A DNA stretch of 64,000 nt from CAZPDM01 sp964585305 (GCA_964585305.1 CAZPDM010000008.1:14758-78757), one strand, 5' to 3'. Shown: positions 9,133 to 16,896, counted from the stretch's first letter. Made by a program: numbers and translations. The notes: generated by a model from the letters alone, not told the origin.

Positions 9133-9318
9133 TTAATTTTTTGCTATATGATTACTATTAAGATACGTCTTTAATGTTGCAATGGAAGTAACTTTATTGC
9201 GGTTTTGTTGTGCTATTTTTCTTAAGGCTTCTTGTATAGAAGTAGTTGTTACACCTAAATAAACAGCATTTGTTAATAACTCTTGATAAATTTGAGTCTC
9301 GCTGCTTGTAAACAGCAT
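9133..9318 (-). CDS. Small hypothetical protein (61 aa)
   Basis: The start is placed at ATG 9318 because GGAGG lies nine bases upstream; an upstream in-frame start has no such site. The 61-residue product (MLFTSSETQIYQELLTNAVY...) has no signal peptide and no Cys. The central part, TTSIQEALRKIAQQNRNKV, looks helical, and the C-terminal SIATLKTYLNSNHIAKN could be a second helix pair. I do not recognise it. It stands alone between the divergent binding-protein gene and the macA promoter region. Confidence 0.55.
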   Translation of the reverse strand: MLFTSSETQIYQELLTNAVYLGVTTTSIQEALRKIAQQNRNKVTSIATLKTYLNSNHIAKN

Positions 9319-9392
9319 ATAAGATTTCCTCCGTTTTAACCCACGCACCATAAGTGCGCAAAAAATAAGACTTCAAATTATAAGATAGAAAA

Positions 9393-9414
9393 ATCATAAA
9401 AGCAAGTTTATGAT
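9393..9414. promoter_or_regulatory. Small inverted repeat upstream of the binding-protein gene
   Basis: ATCATAAA and TTTATGAT form an exact 8-bp inverted repeat with a 6-base spacer, 77 bases before the start of the Fe(III)-type binding protein. It could be an operator. It does not match a classical Fur box well, so its role is open. Confidence 0.3.
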
Positions 9415-9490
9415 AAATTTTCTCACAAATTTCTATAAATTTTTCTTGAAAAAAACAAAAAAATATTTTTTTAAAGAAAGGAGACATGCT

Positions 9491-10504
9491 ATGAAAACAT
9501 TATGGATTATTTTAGTAACTTTTTTATTAATTTCTTGCGGTAAAACAAAAAAAACTGAAGAAGTTATTATATATACTGCATTAGATAGGAACTTTTCTGA
9601 GCCTATATTAAAAAAATTCGAACAAAATAGTGGAATAATTGTAAGATGCAAATATGATACAGAAAGCACAAAAACTGTTGGACTTACAGCAGCTTTATAT
9701 GAAGAAAGGAACCATCCACGCTGTGATGTCTTTTGGAATAACGAAATTCTACACACATTGCGACTCCAAAAGCAAGGAATTTTAACCACATATTGCCCAA
9801 GTCAACAAATCAATATTCCAAAGGAATTTTATGATAAACAAGGCTACTGGACAGGGTTTGCTGCACGAAGTCGAGTTATTATAGTAAATACTGAAAAAGT
9901 GAAGCCGGAAAACTATCCTTCAAGTATCACGGATTTTACACAACCCTATTGGAAAGGAAAATTTGGTATCGCACGTCCAGTTGCGGGAACGACAGCTACT
10001 CACATTGCTTGTTTATTTGCTGAACTTGGTACAGATGGTGTTAAAAAATTGCTACAACAGTGGAAAGCAAATGATGTTCGAATTGAAAGCGGAAATAAAT
10101 CTTGCGCAGAAAAAGTAGGAGCTGGAGAACTATATGCAGCATTAACAGATACTGATGATGCAATGATTGAAATTCTCCAAAAAAAGCCAGTAACAATTAT
10201 ATATCCAGATTCTCAACCTCCTCAGAAATTAGGAACATTATTTATCCCCAATACTGTTGCATTGATTGCCAATTCTCCCAATCCTGAAAATGGAAAAAAA
10301 CTTATTGAATTTTTATTATCTCCTGAAGTGGAAACAATTTTAGCATTAGGAGAATCCGCTCAAATACCTTTAAATAAACAAGTCCAGGTTTCCGCACTTG
10401 TAAAAACGCCCCACCAAATTCAAGCAATGAAAGTAGATTTTAATAAATCTGTAGAATATTGGGAAGAAGCTCAAAAATATATTATAGAAGATTTCTTAAA
10501 ATAA
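9491..10504 (+). CDS. Fe(III)-type ABC transporter substrate-binding lipoprotein
   Basis: The start at 9491 has GGAG nine bases upstream and gives a classical lipoprotein signal (MKTLWIILVTFLLISC with Cys 16 as the lipid site); an in-frame ATG 27 codons earlier has no ribosome site. The mature part belongs to the periplasmic binding-protein fold used by FutA/FbpA-type ferric-iron transporters: VIIYTALDRNFSEPILKKFE near the N-terminus, CDVFWNNE, and a late PNTVALIANSPNPENGKKLIEFLLSPEVE segment typical of this group. It should capture a ligand, probably Fe3+ or another small anion-bound metal, at the periplasmic face. No permease or ATPase gene is next to it, so it is an orphan in this window. 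Substrate assignment is inference. Confidence 0.85.
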   Translation: MKTLWIILVTFLLISCGKTKKTEEVIIYTALDRNFSEPILKKFEQNSGIIVRCKYDTESTKTVGLTAALYEERNHPRCDVFWNNEILHTLRLQKQGILTTYCPSQQINIPKEFYDKQGYWTGFAARSRVIIVNTEKVKPENYPSSITDFTQPYWKGKFGIARPVAGTTATHIACLFAELGTDGVKKLLQQWKANDVRIESGNKSCAEKVGAGELYAALTDTDDAMIEILQKKPVTIIYPDSQPPQKLGTLFIPNTVALIANSPNPENGKKLIEFLLSPEVETILALGESAQIPLNKQVQVSALVKTPHQIQAMKVDFNKSVEYWEEAQKYIIEDFLK

Positions 10505-10660
10505 GTAGAGATAATTTTATAAAACTAAATTTTTTAAAACTATCAAAAAAATAAAAAAAATAACTTATGTCTTCCATTCAAACATAGTTTCTCAACTTGA
10601 AAGAGCATCATTCGCAATATTTAGAAATCGATCCTAGTAGACACACCGGAATTAGCTGAA

Positions 10661-10740
10661 GGTTTCATTGTTTGGCTTTGCTCAGGCAAAGCTGACTGGG
10701 CCAAAGGACGTTTGCGGACAAAAGGCGAAACAATATAACC
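10661..10740. ncRNA. Candidate structured RNA element, family unknown
   Basis: An outer helix pairs 10661-10664 with 10737-10740 and 10667-10673 with 10728-10734 (11 bp with a 2x2 internal loop). Inside it a perfect 7-bp hairpin with loop TCAG pairs 10675-10681 with 10686-10692. The remaining 35 bases (10693-10727) offer alternative pairings, such as CCAAA or GCAAA with downstream TTTGC/TTTG. The block is richer in G+C than its flanks. I could not match it to a known riboswitch. It lies about 200 bases upstream of the likely transcription start of the next gene, so it may be an independent small RNA or a DNA-level structure. Confidence 0.35.
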
Positions 10741-10804
10741 ATTAACCGTTAAAAATTCTGAAAAAGTTACAAAAATTTAACCTTTTCTTAACAAAATACA
10801 AAAG

Positions 10805-10821
10805 TGTTACAGTTTGTAACA
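10805..10821. promoter_or_regulatory. Inverted repeat, candidate upstream activator site
   Basis: TGTTAC-N5-GTAACA is an exact 6-bp inverted repeat. It lies about 120 bases upstream of the GG of the sigma-54-type promoter, within the usual distance for enhancer-binding-protein sites. Confidence 0.4.
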
Positions 10822-10942
10822 GATATATCACAAAAAAAGGGAAAGAATATATTACTGTTCTTCATAATCTAAATAATTATAATTTATTTATATAAAATAA
10901 GTTATAATTATTTTAGAATAAAAATAAGTATTTTTTTATTTA

Positions 10943-10958
10943 TGGTATATATTTTGCG
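10943..10958 (+). promoter_or_regulatory. Candidate sigma-54 (-24/-12) promoter
   Basis: TGG...TTTTGC has GG (10944-10945) and GC (10956-10957) exactly ten bases apart, the invariant spacing of RpoN promoters, with TTTGC matching the -12 consensus. It lies about 60 bases before the start codon of the Cys-rich secreted protein. A sigma-54 activator gene is present at 41.9 kb. Confidence 0.5.
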
Positions 10959-11015
10959 AAATAATATATCAGCAAAAGCAAACTTTCAAACCTTCTTGAT
11001 AAGGAGTGGTCAAAA

Positions 11016-11504
11016 ATGAGAAAAGCTCTAGTTATTATTCTTTGTGTATTATTAACTGTTGCATTCGCCCAAAATATCGCTGAACTTCAAAAGAAACATG
11101 CTGCAGCCATGAAAGCCAATGGCATGATCGTAGAACGCGATGGCCAATACATGGTTTCCACAACTGGCGCATCTATATACCTTGGTACCGAAATGGGAAC
11201 AGGCTATATGGAATCTGGCGATAAGAAAATTTATTGGGAAGTTATTCCAATCGAAGGTGGCGTAAAAATCGTTATCAAAATCAACATTTTTGGTAAGATT
11301 TATGAAAAAACCATCATCATCAAATTCGATAACACCCAAGCCAGTATTGCTCTTGAAGGCAGCAATGATAGATATGACTGGATGTGCATCCTAAAATGCG
11401 CCGGTTCTGCTGCTTTCTCTTGCATCTCTTGCGGTACCGATTGGAAATGCTGGGCAACTTGCGCTGGTCCACAAGTAGTACAATGCGTTATGGGCTGCTT
11501 CTAA
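11016..11504 (+). CDS. Small secreted protein with eight-Cys C-terminal domain
   Basis: The 162-residue product has a clear signal peptide (MRKALVIILCVLLTVAFA, cleavage before Gln 19). The mature N-terminal region is a beta-rich segment of about 100 residues without Cys (IYWEVIPIEGGVKIVIKINIF). The last 40 residues hold eight Cys in the spacing C-x3-C-x7-C-x2-C-x5-C-x3-C-x7-C-x3-C and end CVMGCF. The layout of signal peptide, spacer and compact hydrophobic Cys-rich C-terminus resembles halocin-C8-like secreted peptides, but identity is not established. AAGGAG precedes the ATG, a sigma-54-type promoter lies upstream and a strong terminator follows, so the gene is a single unit. Function is unknown; an antimicrobial or surface peptide is possible. 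Confidence 0.8.
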   Translation: MRKALVIILCVLLTVAFAQNIAELQKKHAAAMKANGMIVERDGQYMVSTTGASIYLGTEMGTGYMESGDKKIYWEVIPIEGGVKIVIKINIFGKIYEKTIIIKFDNTQASIALEGSNDRYDWMCILKCAGSAAFSCISCGTDWKCWATCAGPQVVQCVMGCF

Positions 11505-11531
11505 TATAAGCAAGTTCTAGCTAATTAACAT

Positions 11532-11562
11532 AAAGGCTAGGTAGGTCAACTACCTGGCCTTT
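11532..11562 (+). terminator. Intrinsic terminator of the Cys-rich protein gene
   Basis: A hairpin of AAAGG/CCTTT and AGGTAG/CTACCT arms with a short internal mismatch and 5-base loop is followed by TTATTATTTG, 28 bases after the stop codon. Confidence 0.8.
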
Positions 11563-11668
11563 ATTATTTGATAGTTTTTTAAAAAAACAATTTTTAAGAA
11601 GCTAGCAAGTTTACCAAAAAAATGATATGATTATTTTAGTTTAAATTTTTTATTTCAAGGAACACTTC

Positions 11669-13105
11669 ATGGATGTAAAACTTCCTTTACCAAGCAATGA
11701 TAATCATGGCAAAATATATGAATTGCCATATTATATACAACGCGAAATCCAGGCCGAATATTGGCCTACTATACTACGTCTGCTGGAAGCATATAAAAAA
11801 AACGATTTTGTAGAAAAAGGTATTGTCGCAGCAAAAGTTGGCCCAGAAGCAAATACTTTAATTCACCCTAAATACTATGCAACATATCCTTATGAATGGC
11901 CAGCTAATATGTTAAAGTCAGCACTTTTACATCATCTCCATTTATTTCTAGAATTAGATCAATTTGAAATGACTTTAAAAGACGCCTTGCCTAATAACAT
12001 ACTTTTTGATGCCTACAGACCTATTTTTATTGACTTTCTTTCTTTAATAGAAACTAGCCAATTAAAAAATGAAACTTGGTTAGTTCAACAAAAGTATAGT
12101 GACTTAAGATTTTCTATTGTTGATCAAATGCTAATTCCATACTTTTTAATTCCTTTTCTAGCATATACTCGAAAGAATTATTCTTTTGGCCGCAATTTAT
12201 TAAAAAATAATGTTTGCAATGGAAAAAATCCCGCGCCTAATTGGAAAAATTTAGCAATTACATTACCAGATAAGCATCCCAATTTTTTTAGAAGAACTAA
12301 AAATTTAATAAAATGGTGGTTAACTCGTCCAAAAGAATTAAAATTTGTTTTTCAAAGTCGTAAATTAATAACAGAATATCGTAAATCATCCCTTACATTT
12401 AGAAAATATATCGAAAACTTAATTGAACTAGTTAAATCTTTATCTGTTACACCTTCACGCAGTCCCTACCTTTCTTATTATGATGAAAAAAAGGAATGTT
12501 TTGAACTAGAAAATTGGCAATCTTGGCCAAATAAACAAAAATCAATAGCCCAAATTTTACGAAAATATTCTCCGCAGCAAGTATTAGATGTTGGGGCCAA
12601 TACAGGCTGGTTTAGTAAACTTGCAGCTCACTTAGGTTCTAAAGTTATTGCTTTTGACTTGGATGAATCTTGTATGGATGATTTATTTTTATATGCAGAA
12701 GAAAATCAAGCAGAAATACTTCCTCTTGTCTTATCTTTTGATGATTTGTCAGAAGCAAATATTCTTGATACTAATATATTTATTCCTACACATAAACGCC
12801 TTGCTAGTGATATGGTTCTATGTTTAGGACTTGTTCATCACCTAGTTTTAGGTTTAGGAAAACCTTTAAATTATGTTTTAGATACATTACTTCCCTTAGT
12901 AAAAAAACATTTAGTATTAGAATTTGTTTCTTTAGAAGATGAAAAAATCTGTGGAGAACCTACCTTTTTCCCAAATTTATCCCAATTTTCTGCAAAAAAT
13001 TATCATCAAGATATTGTGATAGAATGGGGAAAACAACATTTTTCTAATTATGAAATTTTGCCTTCTCACCCAGAAAGTCGCAGCATTCTGTTATTTAGCA
13101 AATAG
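11669..13105 (+). CDS. Class I SAM-dependent methyltransferase, two-part protein
   Basis: The 478-residue protein has a C-terminal Rossmann-type methyltransferase domain (about residues 295-475). Motif I is VLDVGANTGWFSKLAA (Asp near 308), the acidic end of beta-2 is VIAFDLDESCMDDL, and a later SDMVLCLGLVHHLVLG motif resembles the active-site region of NoeA/nodulation-type methyltransferases. The N-terminal 290 residues are helical with several Trp/Tyr-rich stretches (PTILRLLEAY, PYLSYYDEKKECFELENWQSWP), as in larger SAM enzymes that carry their own substrate-binding part. No signal peptide is present. AAGGAA lies upstream of the ATG. The substrate is unknown. It is a single gene between the Cys-rich secreted protein and the pilin cluster; a link to either is possible but unsupported. 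Confidence 0.82.
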   Translation: MDVKLPLPSNDNHGKIYELPYYIQREIQAEYWPTILRLLEAYKKNDFVEKGIVAAKVGPEANTLIHPKYYATYPYEWPANMLKSALLHHLHLFLELDQFEMTLKDALPNNILFDAYRPIFIDFLSLIETSQLKNETWLVQQKYSDLRFSIVDQMLIPYFLIPFLAYTRKNYSFGRNLLKNNVCNGKNPAPNWKNLAITLPDKHPNFFRRTKNLIKWWLTRPKELKFVFQSRKLITEYRKSSLTFRKYIENLIELVKSLSVTPSRSPYLSYYDEKKECFELENWQSWPNKQKSIAQILRKYSPQQVLDVGANTGWFSKLAAHLGSKVIAFDLDESCMDDLFLYAEENQAEILPLVLSFDDLSEANILDTNIFIPTHKRLASDMVLCLGLVHHLVLGLGKPLNYVLDTLLPLVKKHLVLEFVSLEDEKICGEPTFFPNLSQFSAKNYHQDIVIEWGKQHFSNYEILPSHPESRSILLFSK

Positions 13106-13106
13106 C

Positions 13107-13134
13107 TTGACAAATTTTCAAAAATTAGTAATAA
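13107..13134 (+). promoter_or_regulatory. Candidate sigma-70-type promoter of the pilin operon
   Basis: TTGACA (13107-13112) and TAATAA (13129-13134) are separated by 16 bases, 90 bases before the first prepilin start. The predicted transcript begins just before an 11-bp hairpin. Confidence 0.5.
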
Positions 13135-13144
13135 TCTTTAACCA

Positions 13145-13176
13145 TTGGCAACAACTTTTTTCTTGGTTGTTGCCAA
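13145..13176. promoter_or_regulatory. 11-bp inverted repeat in the pilin leader
   Basis: TTGGCAACAAC pairs exactly with GTTGTTGCCAA around a 10-base T-rich loop. No T-run follows, so a simple terminator is less likely. If the TTGACA promoter is real, the hairpin sits at the very 5' end of the mRNA and could stabilise it or act as an operator. Confidence 0.4.
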
Positions 13177-13222
13177 ACATACCTAAAAAATTTTTGTAAA
13201 ATTTTAGGAGGGAAAATATAAT

Positions 13223-13588
13223 ATGTACCATAGCTTATCTCGACATCGTGGTGTTTCTTTGTTAGAAGTGTTAGTAGCTGTTGCAATTTTAGCAGTTTTA
13301 TTTATGGCAATGTTTATTACCATGCAACAATCACTCCTTACATCTGAAAATTCTCGTCTTAATACTAGACTACAAAAATTTGTTCAACAAATTATGGAAG
13401 AAATTAGTGCCGATGTTTATACAAATATTCCAAACTGGAATAATAAAACCATCAATTATCAAGGGCTTACTGCTAACATTATTGTAAATGATTTTGCCGT
13501 TGATATTAAGCAAATTACAGTTTATGCCACTGTTCAAGGAAGAGAACAACCTGTACTATTAGTTTCTACTTTACGAGCAAAGAGTTAA
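13223..13588 (+). CDS. Type IV pilin-like prepilin (PilV/GspI-like)
   Basis: This 121-residue protein has a 10-residue positive leader ending RHRG, then VSLLEVLVAVAILAVLF. That is the prepilin peptidase motif with Gly at -1 and Glu at +5, followed by the hydrophobic helix. The short globular part fits minor pseudopilins of type IV pili or type II secretion. After processing it would insert in the inner membrane and join a pilus tip or pseudopilus. Upstream AGGAGGG gives a strong ribosome site. A second prepilin starts three bases after its stop. The peptidase, ATPase and platform genes are not in the window. Confidence 0.85.
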   Translation: MYHSLSRHRGVSLLEVLVAVAILAVLFMAMFITMQQSLLTSENSRLNTRLQKFVQQIMEEISADVYTNIPNWNNKTINYQGLTANIIVNDFAVDIKQITVYATVQGREQPVLLVSTLRAKS

Positions 13589-13591
13589 ACT

Positions 13592-14218
13592 ATGAAAAAA
13601 ACACAATCATCTGGTATGAGTTTAGTTGAAATTTTAATCAGTACTACTATTTTAGCAATGGTAGCAACAACAGTCTTCATGAGTATGATAAAAACAACTC
13701 GTACCTGGAATACAAACGCTCAAGAAATATCTGCAAATTCTAAGCTCCAATTAGGACTCACTGCATGTTCACAAGACCTTATCCGAGCTAAATATAGTAG
13801 TGTTGTACTAGCTGCTGGTACAACATTTGATAGCATCAAATTTTCTGGAAACATACAATATACAAAAACTGGAGTATTATTTGATGGTGGAGAATATGTA
13901 GATCATTCTATTCGCTACATTGTAAAAACTGAATCCGGAAAAGCTAGCCTTTATCGCCAATTGCTTAATGCTTCTGGTACTGTTGTGAAAGAAAGAAATT
14001 TAGTATATGGTTTGGCAACAACGCTCGATAGCACAAAAACAGGTGATGAAGCTTGGAAGCAAAAGCCATTTGCTTTAAAAATATACACTGATGCAACAAC
14101 AGGAAATAACCAAATTTATATTTATATACGGTTAGATCCTAGCCTTTATACCACAAAAGACTCTCGAGTTCTTAGCAATCGATTAGAATTAGTAACTAAA
14201 GTTTTTATTAGAGGATAA
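13592..14218 (+). CDS. Prepilin-type protein (PilW/GspJ-like)
   Basis: The 208-residue protein has the leader MKKTQSSG followed by MSLVEILISTTILAMV, an intact prepilin cleavage motif (Glu at +5). The C-terminal part (ARKYSS-like segment, then SIRYIVKTESGKASLYRQL) matches the beta-rich layout of GspJ/PilW minor pseudopilins, which assemble at the tip with the GspI/PilV-like partner encoded just upstream. The gene is tightly spaced with both neighbours (3 and 11 bases), so pilin and ABC-exporter genes are probably one operon. Confidence 0.82.
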   Translation: MKKTQSSGMSLVEILISTTILAMVATTVFMSMIKTTRTWNTNAQEISANSKLQLGLTACSQDLIRAKYSSVVLAAGTTFDSIKFSGNIQYTKTGVLFDGGEYVDHSIRYIVKTESGKASLYRQLLNASGTVVKERNLVYGLATTLDSTKTGDEAWKQKPFALKIYTDATTGNNQIYIYIRLDPSLYTTKDSRVLSNRLELVTKVFIRG

Positions 14219-14229
14219 CTTTTAAAATT

Positions 14230-15426
14230 ATGCAAGAATTGATTGAAACAATTGCTTTATCTAAAGAATTTCGTGATTTTTGGGGAAGAGTAAAAGTCAA
14301 AGCATTAGATCGCCTCAATCTTAAAGTATATCGAGGTGAAATATTTGGCTTATTAGGTCCAAATGGTTCGGGAAAAACAACCACCATAAAATTACTTTTG
14401 GGGTTGTTATTCCCAACCAGCGGTAAAATAAAAATACTTGGAAAATCTCCGCATAACATAGAAAATAAAAAATATATAGGTTTTCTCCCTGAGGAAACCT
14501 ATCTTTATCCTTATCAAAATGCTGAAGAGTCTTTGTTTTTCTATGGCCGTTTATTTGGTCTTTCTCAAAATTTATGTCGTAAACGTGTACAAGATCTATT
14601 AGAAATGGTTGGATTGACAAAAGCACGTTCTCGGCCTTTAAAAGAATATTCTAAAGGTATGGCTCGTAGAATTGGAATTGCTCAAGCTCTTATCAATGAT
14701 CCTGAGCTAATTTTTTTAGATGAACCTACTACTGGCTTAGATCCTATTGGAACAAAAGAAATAAAAGACTTAATCGTTCATTTAAAAAAATGTGGAAAAA
14801 CTATTATTCTTTGCAGCCATCTTTTATCTGATGTAGAAGATATATGCGACCGTGTCGCCATTCTTTATGGTGGTAAAGTACGTTGTGAAGGAACTATTTC
14901 AGATTTATTAACCAAACACCAAACAACTCAAATTTCTCTTGATGGAATTACTGAAGAGAAACTTCAAGAACTGTCTAATTGGTTGCAAAAACAAAACATC
15001 TTTGCAACATTAGAACGTCCAAAAGAACGATTAGAAAGTTTCTTTTTACGTGTTGTACAAGAAGCTAGGACTCAACAAATTCCTACATCTGGAGCAGAGG
15101 CTGGGAAAATTATGACAGGGCTTTTTTCTACTCAAAACCTCACAAATTCTAAGAATACTACTAATGATGTCATCAATCAACTACTCCATTCTGAATCAGA
15201 TAATAATATTGTTCAAAATGCCTCAGAAAAAACTCCATCTACTTTAGAAGTAATAAAAGAACCAGAAAGCACTTTTCTTCAACAACTACTTACTCAACAA
15301 AAGAAAATTCAAGAAAACACTACTACTAAATCTTTAGAAGTATCATCAGAATCAACAGTTGAAAGACAATCTATATTGAATCAACTACTTCCAGAAACAG
15401 AACAAAATAAAAATGGCCAAAGGTAG
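14230..15426 (+). CDS. ABC-2 type transporter ATP-binding protein with long C-terminal tail
   Basis: Residues 1-230 form a standard ABC ATPase: Walker A GPNGSGKTT, a Q-loop region with GFLPEETYLYPYQNAEE, signature EYSKGMARRIGIAQAL, Walker B LIFLDEPTTGLDP and H-loop ILCSHLLSDVEDI. This is the CcmA/NatA-like class that pairs with ABC-2 permeases. After a small accessory region (about 231-290), some 110 residues are Gln/Ser/Thr/Asn-rich. They hold three similar short motifs, INQLLHSE, LQQLLTQQ and LNQLLPET, probably docking sites in a disordered tail. The permease follows six bases downstream. Substrate is unknown. Confidence 0.9.
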   Translation: MQELIETIALSKEFRDFWGRVKVKALDRLNLKVYRGEIFGLLGPNGSGKTTTIKLLLGLLFPTSGKIKILGKSPHNIENKKYIGFLPEETYLYPYQNAEESLFFYGRLFGLSQNLCRKRVQDLLEMVGLTKARSRPLKEYSKGMARRIGIAQALINDPELIFLDEPTTGLDPIGTKEIKDLIVHLKKCGKTIILCSHLLSDVEDICDRVAILYGGKVRCEGTISDLLTKHQTTQISLDGITEEKLQELSNWLQKQNIFATLERPKERLESFFLRVVQEARTQQIPTSGAEAGKIMTGLFSTQNLTNSKNTTNDVINQLLHSESDNNIVQNASEKTPSTLEVIKEPESTFLQQLLTQQKKIQENTTTKSLEVSSESTVERQSILNQLLPETEQNKNGQR

Positions 15427-15432
15427 TTAATT

Positions 15433-16794
15433 ATGCAAAACATATTTATCATTGCCCAAAAATTTTTACAAGAAGCACGCAGAAATAATGGAATTATAAG
15501 TGCAATTTTTACAGTAGTTTTGTTATTATTAATTATCCCCTTTGGGCTTAAAAGCGATGATACATTAAAAAGTCATCTACAATTAGTACTAAACTATAGT
15601 TTATCAATTTTAGCCATGCTAGTTTATGGAATTAGCCTTTTTTTCTCTGTCCATTCTTTTAATAAAGAAATTAAAACAAAACAATATTACTTACTAGAAG
15701 TAAAACCATTGCAACGGTGGGAATTTTACTGGGGAAAATTCTTTGGTGTTGCAATGCTTAATGCTTTACTTTTGCTAATTTTTGGAAGTATTGTATATGG
15801 ACTATTATTTTATTGGAAATCTTCTCAAGGAACACAAGCAGAACAAGAAAAAATATCCGAAGAACTTTTTATTCCATATAGCAGCATTTTGCCAAATGAT
15901 TATTCTGCTGAAATTGAACAACAAGTCATTATAGAATTTGAAAAAGATAAAAGAGAAAATGTACTTCCAGATGATTTAGATGAACGTTCTTATAAAAGAA
16001 AACTTCGTAAAAAGTTTGAACTTCAACAACAAGTTGTTTTATATAACTATACCAAAAACTGGATATTTCAAAATATTCCACCTCATTTCCGTAATTCATC
16101 TACGCAACTTAAAATACGTTACAAATTTTTTGCTGCAGAAGCCCCTATGGGATATTTGTGCGAAGTAAACTGGCAGATAGGTCGGGGAGCCTCCCAATAT
16201 ATATACCGTGCAAAGGTTAAACCAGAAGAATATTATGAATTTTCTATTCCTAGCAGTACAATACAAACAGATCACACTTTAGAAATTCGTTTTTTTAATA
16301 CTGATCCAAAAGCTGGTGTAATATTTTTTCCCCCACAGGAAGATATTGAATTACTATATCCAAATGGATATTTTATAGTAAATTATTTTAATGGTTTATT
16401 GTTAATTTATTTTATAAGTTGCTTCTTAGCAGCAACAGGTTTGTTTGCCGCTACTTTTTTGGATTTTTCTGTTGCCCTACTTTTTGGATTGTGCATTTTA
16501 TTATTAGGAAGTGCGGCAGGGTTTATTCTTGAAATACTACCAAACTTTTCAAATTTACAACCAGAACACAGCATTTTTTCAATGTTTTCCGCAATCTTTC
16601 TCAAAATACTTTATGGAGTTATTCCAAATTTTTCTGAATACTCCCCTCAAGATGCACTATCTTCTGGACGTTTGATTTCATGGACTACAACAATCTATAG
16701 TTTTTTTAATCTAATTATAATAAGAACTGGAATTATTGGAGTTTTAGGTTGTTTAATATTTTCAAATAGAGAAATTGGTCGCCCAACAATATAA
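15433..16794 (+). CDS. ABC-2 type transporter permease with large extracytoplasmic domain
   Basis: The 453-residue membrane protein has two N-terminal membrane segments (about 20-40 and 55-75) and a third near 110-130. A soluble region of roughly 190 residues follows (about 135-320, with LRIRYKFFAAEAP-like beta segments). It ends with a cluster of C-terminal helices (about 320-380 and 425-450). This split layout, in which a folded domain sits between membrane halves, is seen in ABC-2/GldG-like exporters. It lies six bases after its ATPase and ends the pilin/ABC operon. It probably exports or extracts an envelope component; the cargo is unknown. Confidence 0.82.
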   Translation: MQNIFIIAQKFLQEARRNNGIISAIFTVVLLLLIIPFGLKSDDTLKSHLQLVLNYSLSILAMLVYGISLFFSVHSFNKEIKTKQYYLLEVKPLQRWEFYWGKFFGVAMLNALLLLIFGSIVYGLLFYWKSSQGTQAEQEKISEELFIPYSSILPNDYSAEIEQQVIIEFEKDKRENVLPDDLDERSYKRKLRKKFELQQQVVLYNYTKNWIFQNIPPHFRNSSTQLKIRYKFFAAEAPMGYLCEVNWQIGRGASQYIYRAKVKPEEYYEFSIPSSTIQTDHTLEIRFFNTDPKAGVIFFPPQEDIELLYPNGYFIVNYFNGLLLIYFISCFLAATGLFAATFLDFSVALLFGLCILLLGSAAGFILEILPNFSNLQPEHSIFSMFSAIFLKILYGVIPNFSEYSPQDALSSGRLISWTTTIYSFFNLIIIRTGIIGVLGCLIFSNREIGRPTI

Positions 16795-16876
16795 GCCATC
16801 CTAAAGTTGATACAAAATTTGCGGAAAAAATCTTGCTAAAGATATAAATTTTTAGTAAAATACAAATATATAAACA

Positions 16877-16896
16877 GCTTGCCGAGATCGGCAAGC
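16877..16896. promoter_or_regulatory. 20-bp near-perfect palindrome upstream of the giant TPR gene
   Basis: GCTTGCCGA-GA-TCGGCAAGC is an exact 9-bp inverted repeat with a 2-base centre, unusually GC-rich for this region. It is 58 bases before the start codon. The centre is too short for a normal RNA hairpin loop and no T-run follows, so an operator is more likely than a terminator. Confidence 0.45.

Larger units (their letters stand above)
10505..11015. other. 510-base intergenic region with structured elements
   Basis: No open frame is convincing here. From left to right it holds an AT-rich stretch, a less AT-rich block of about 130 bases with nested inverted repeats (10661-10740), a 17-bp inverted repeat (10805-10821), a very AT-rich tract, a sigma-54-type promoter (10943-10958) and an AAGGAG ribosome site for the secreted Cys-rich protein. 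Each element is listed separately. Confidence 0.6.

Noticed and set aside
10674..10710. Possible c-di-GMP (GEMM-I) riboswitch because of GCAAAGC...GGGCCAAAGG
   Set aside because: GCAAAGC is the 3' arm of a perfect TCAG-capped hairpin here, which is incompatible with the GEMM fold, and the GAAA tetraloop helix and second conserved half are missing.
10691..10740. Hammerhead ribozyme core (CTGA...CGAAAC)
   Set aside because: CTGACTG lacks the required CTGATGA and no cleavage-site helix could be placed.
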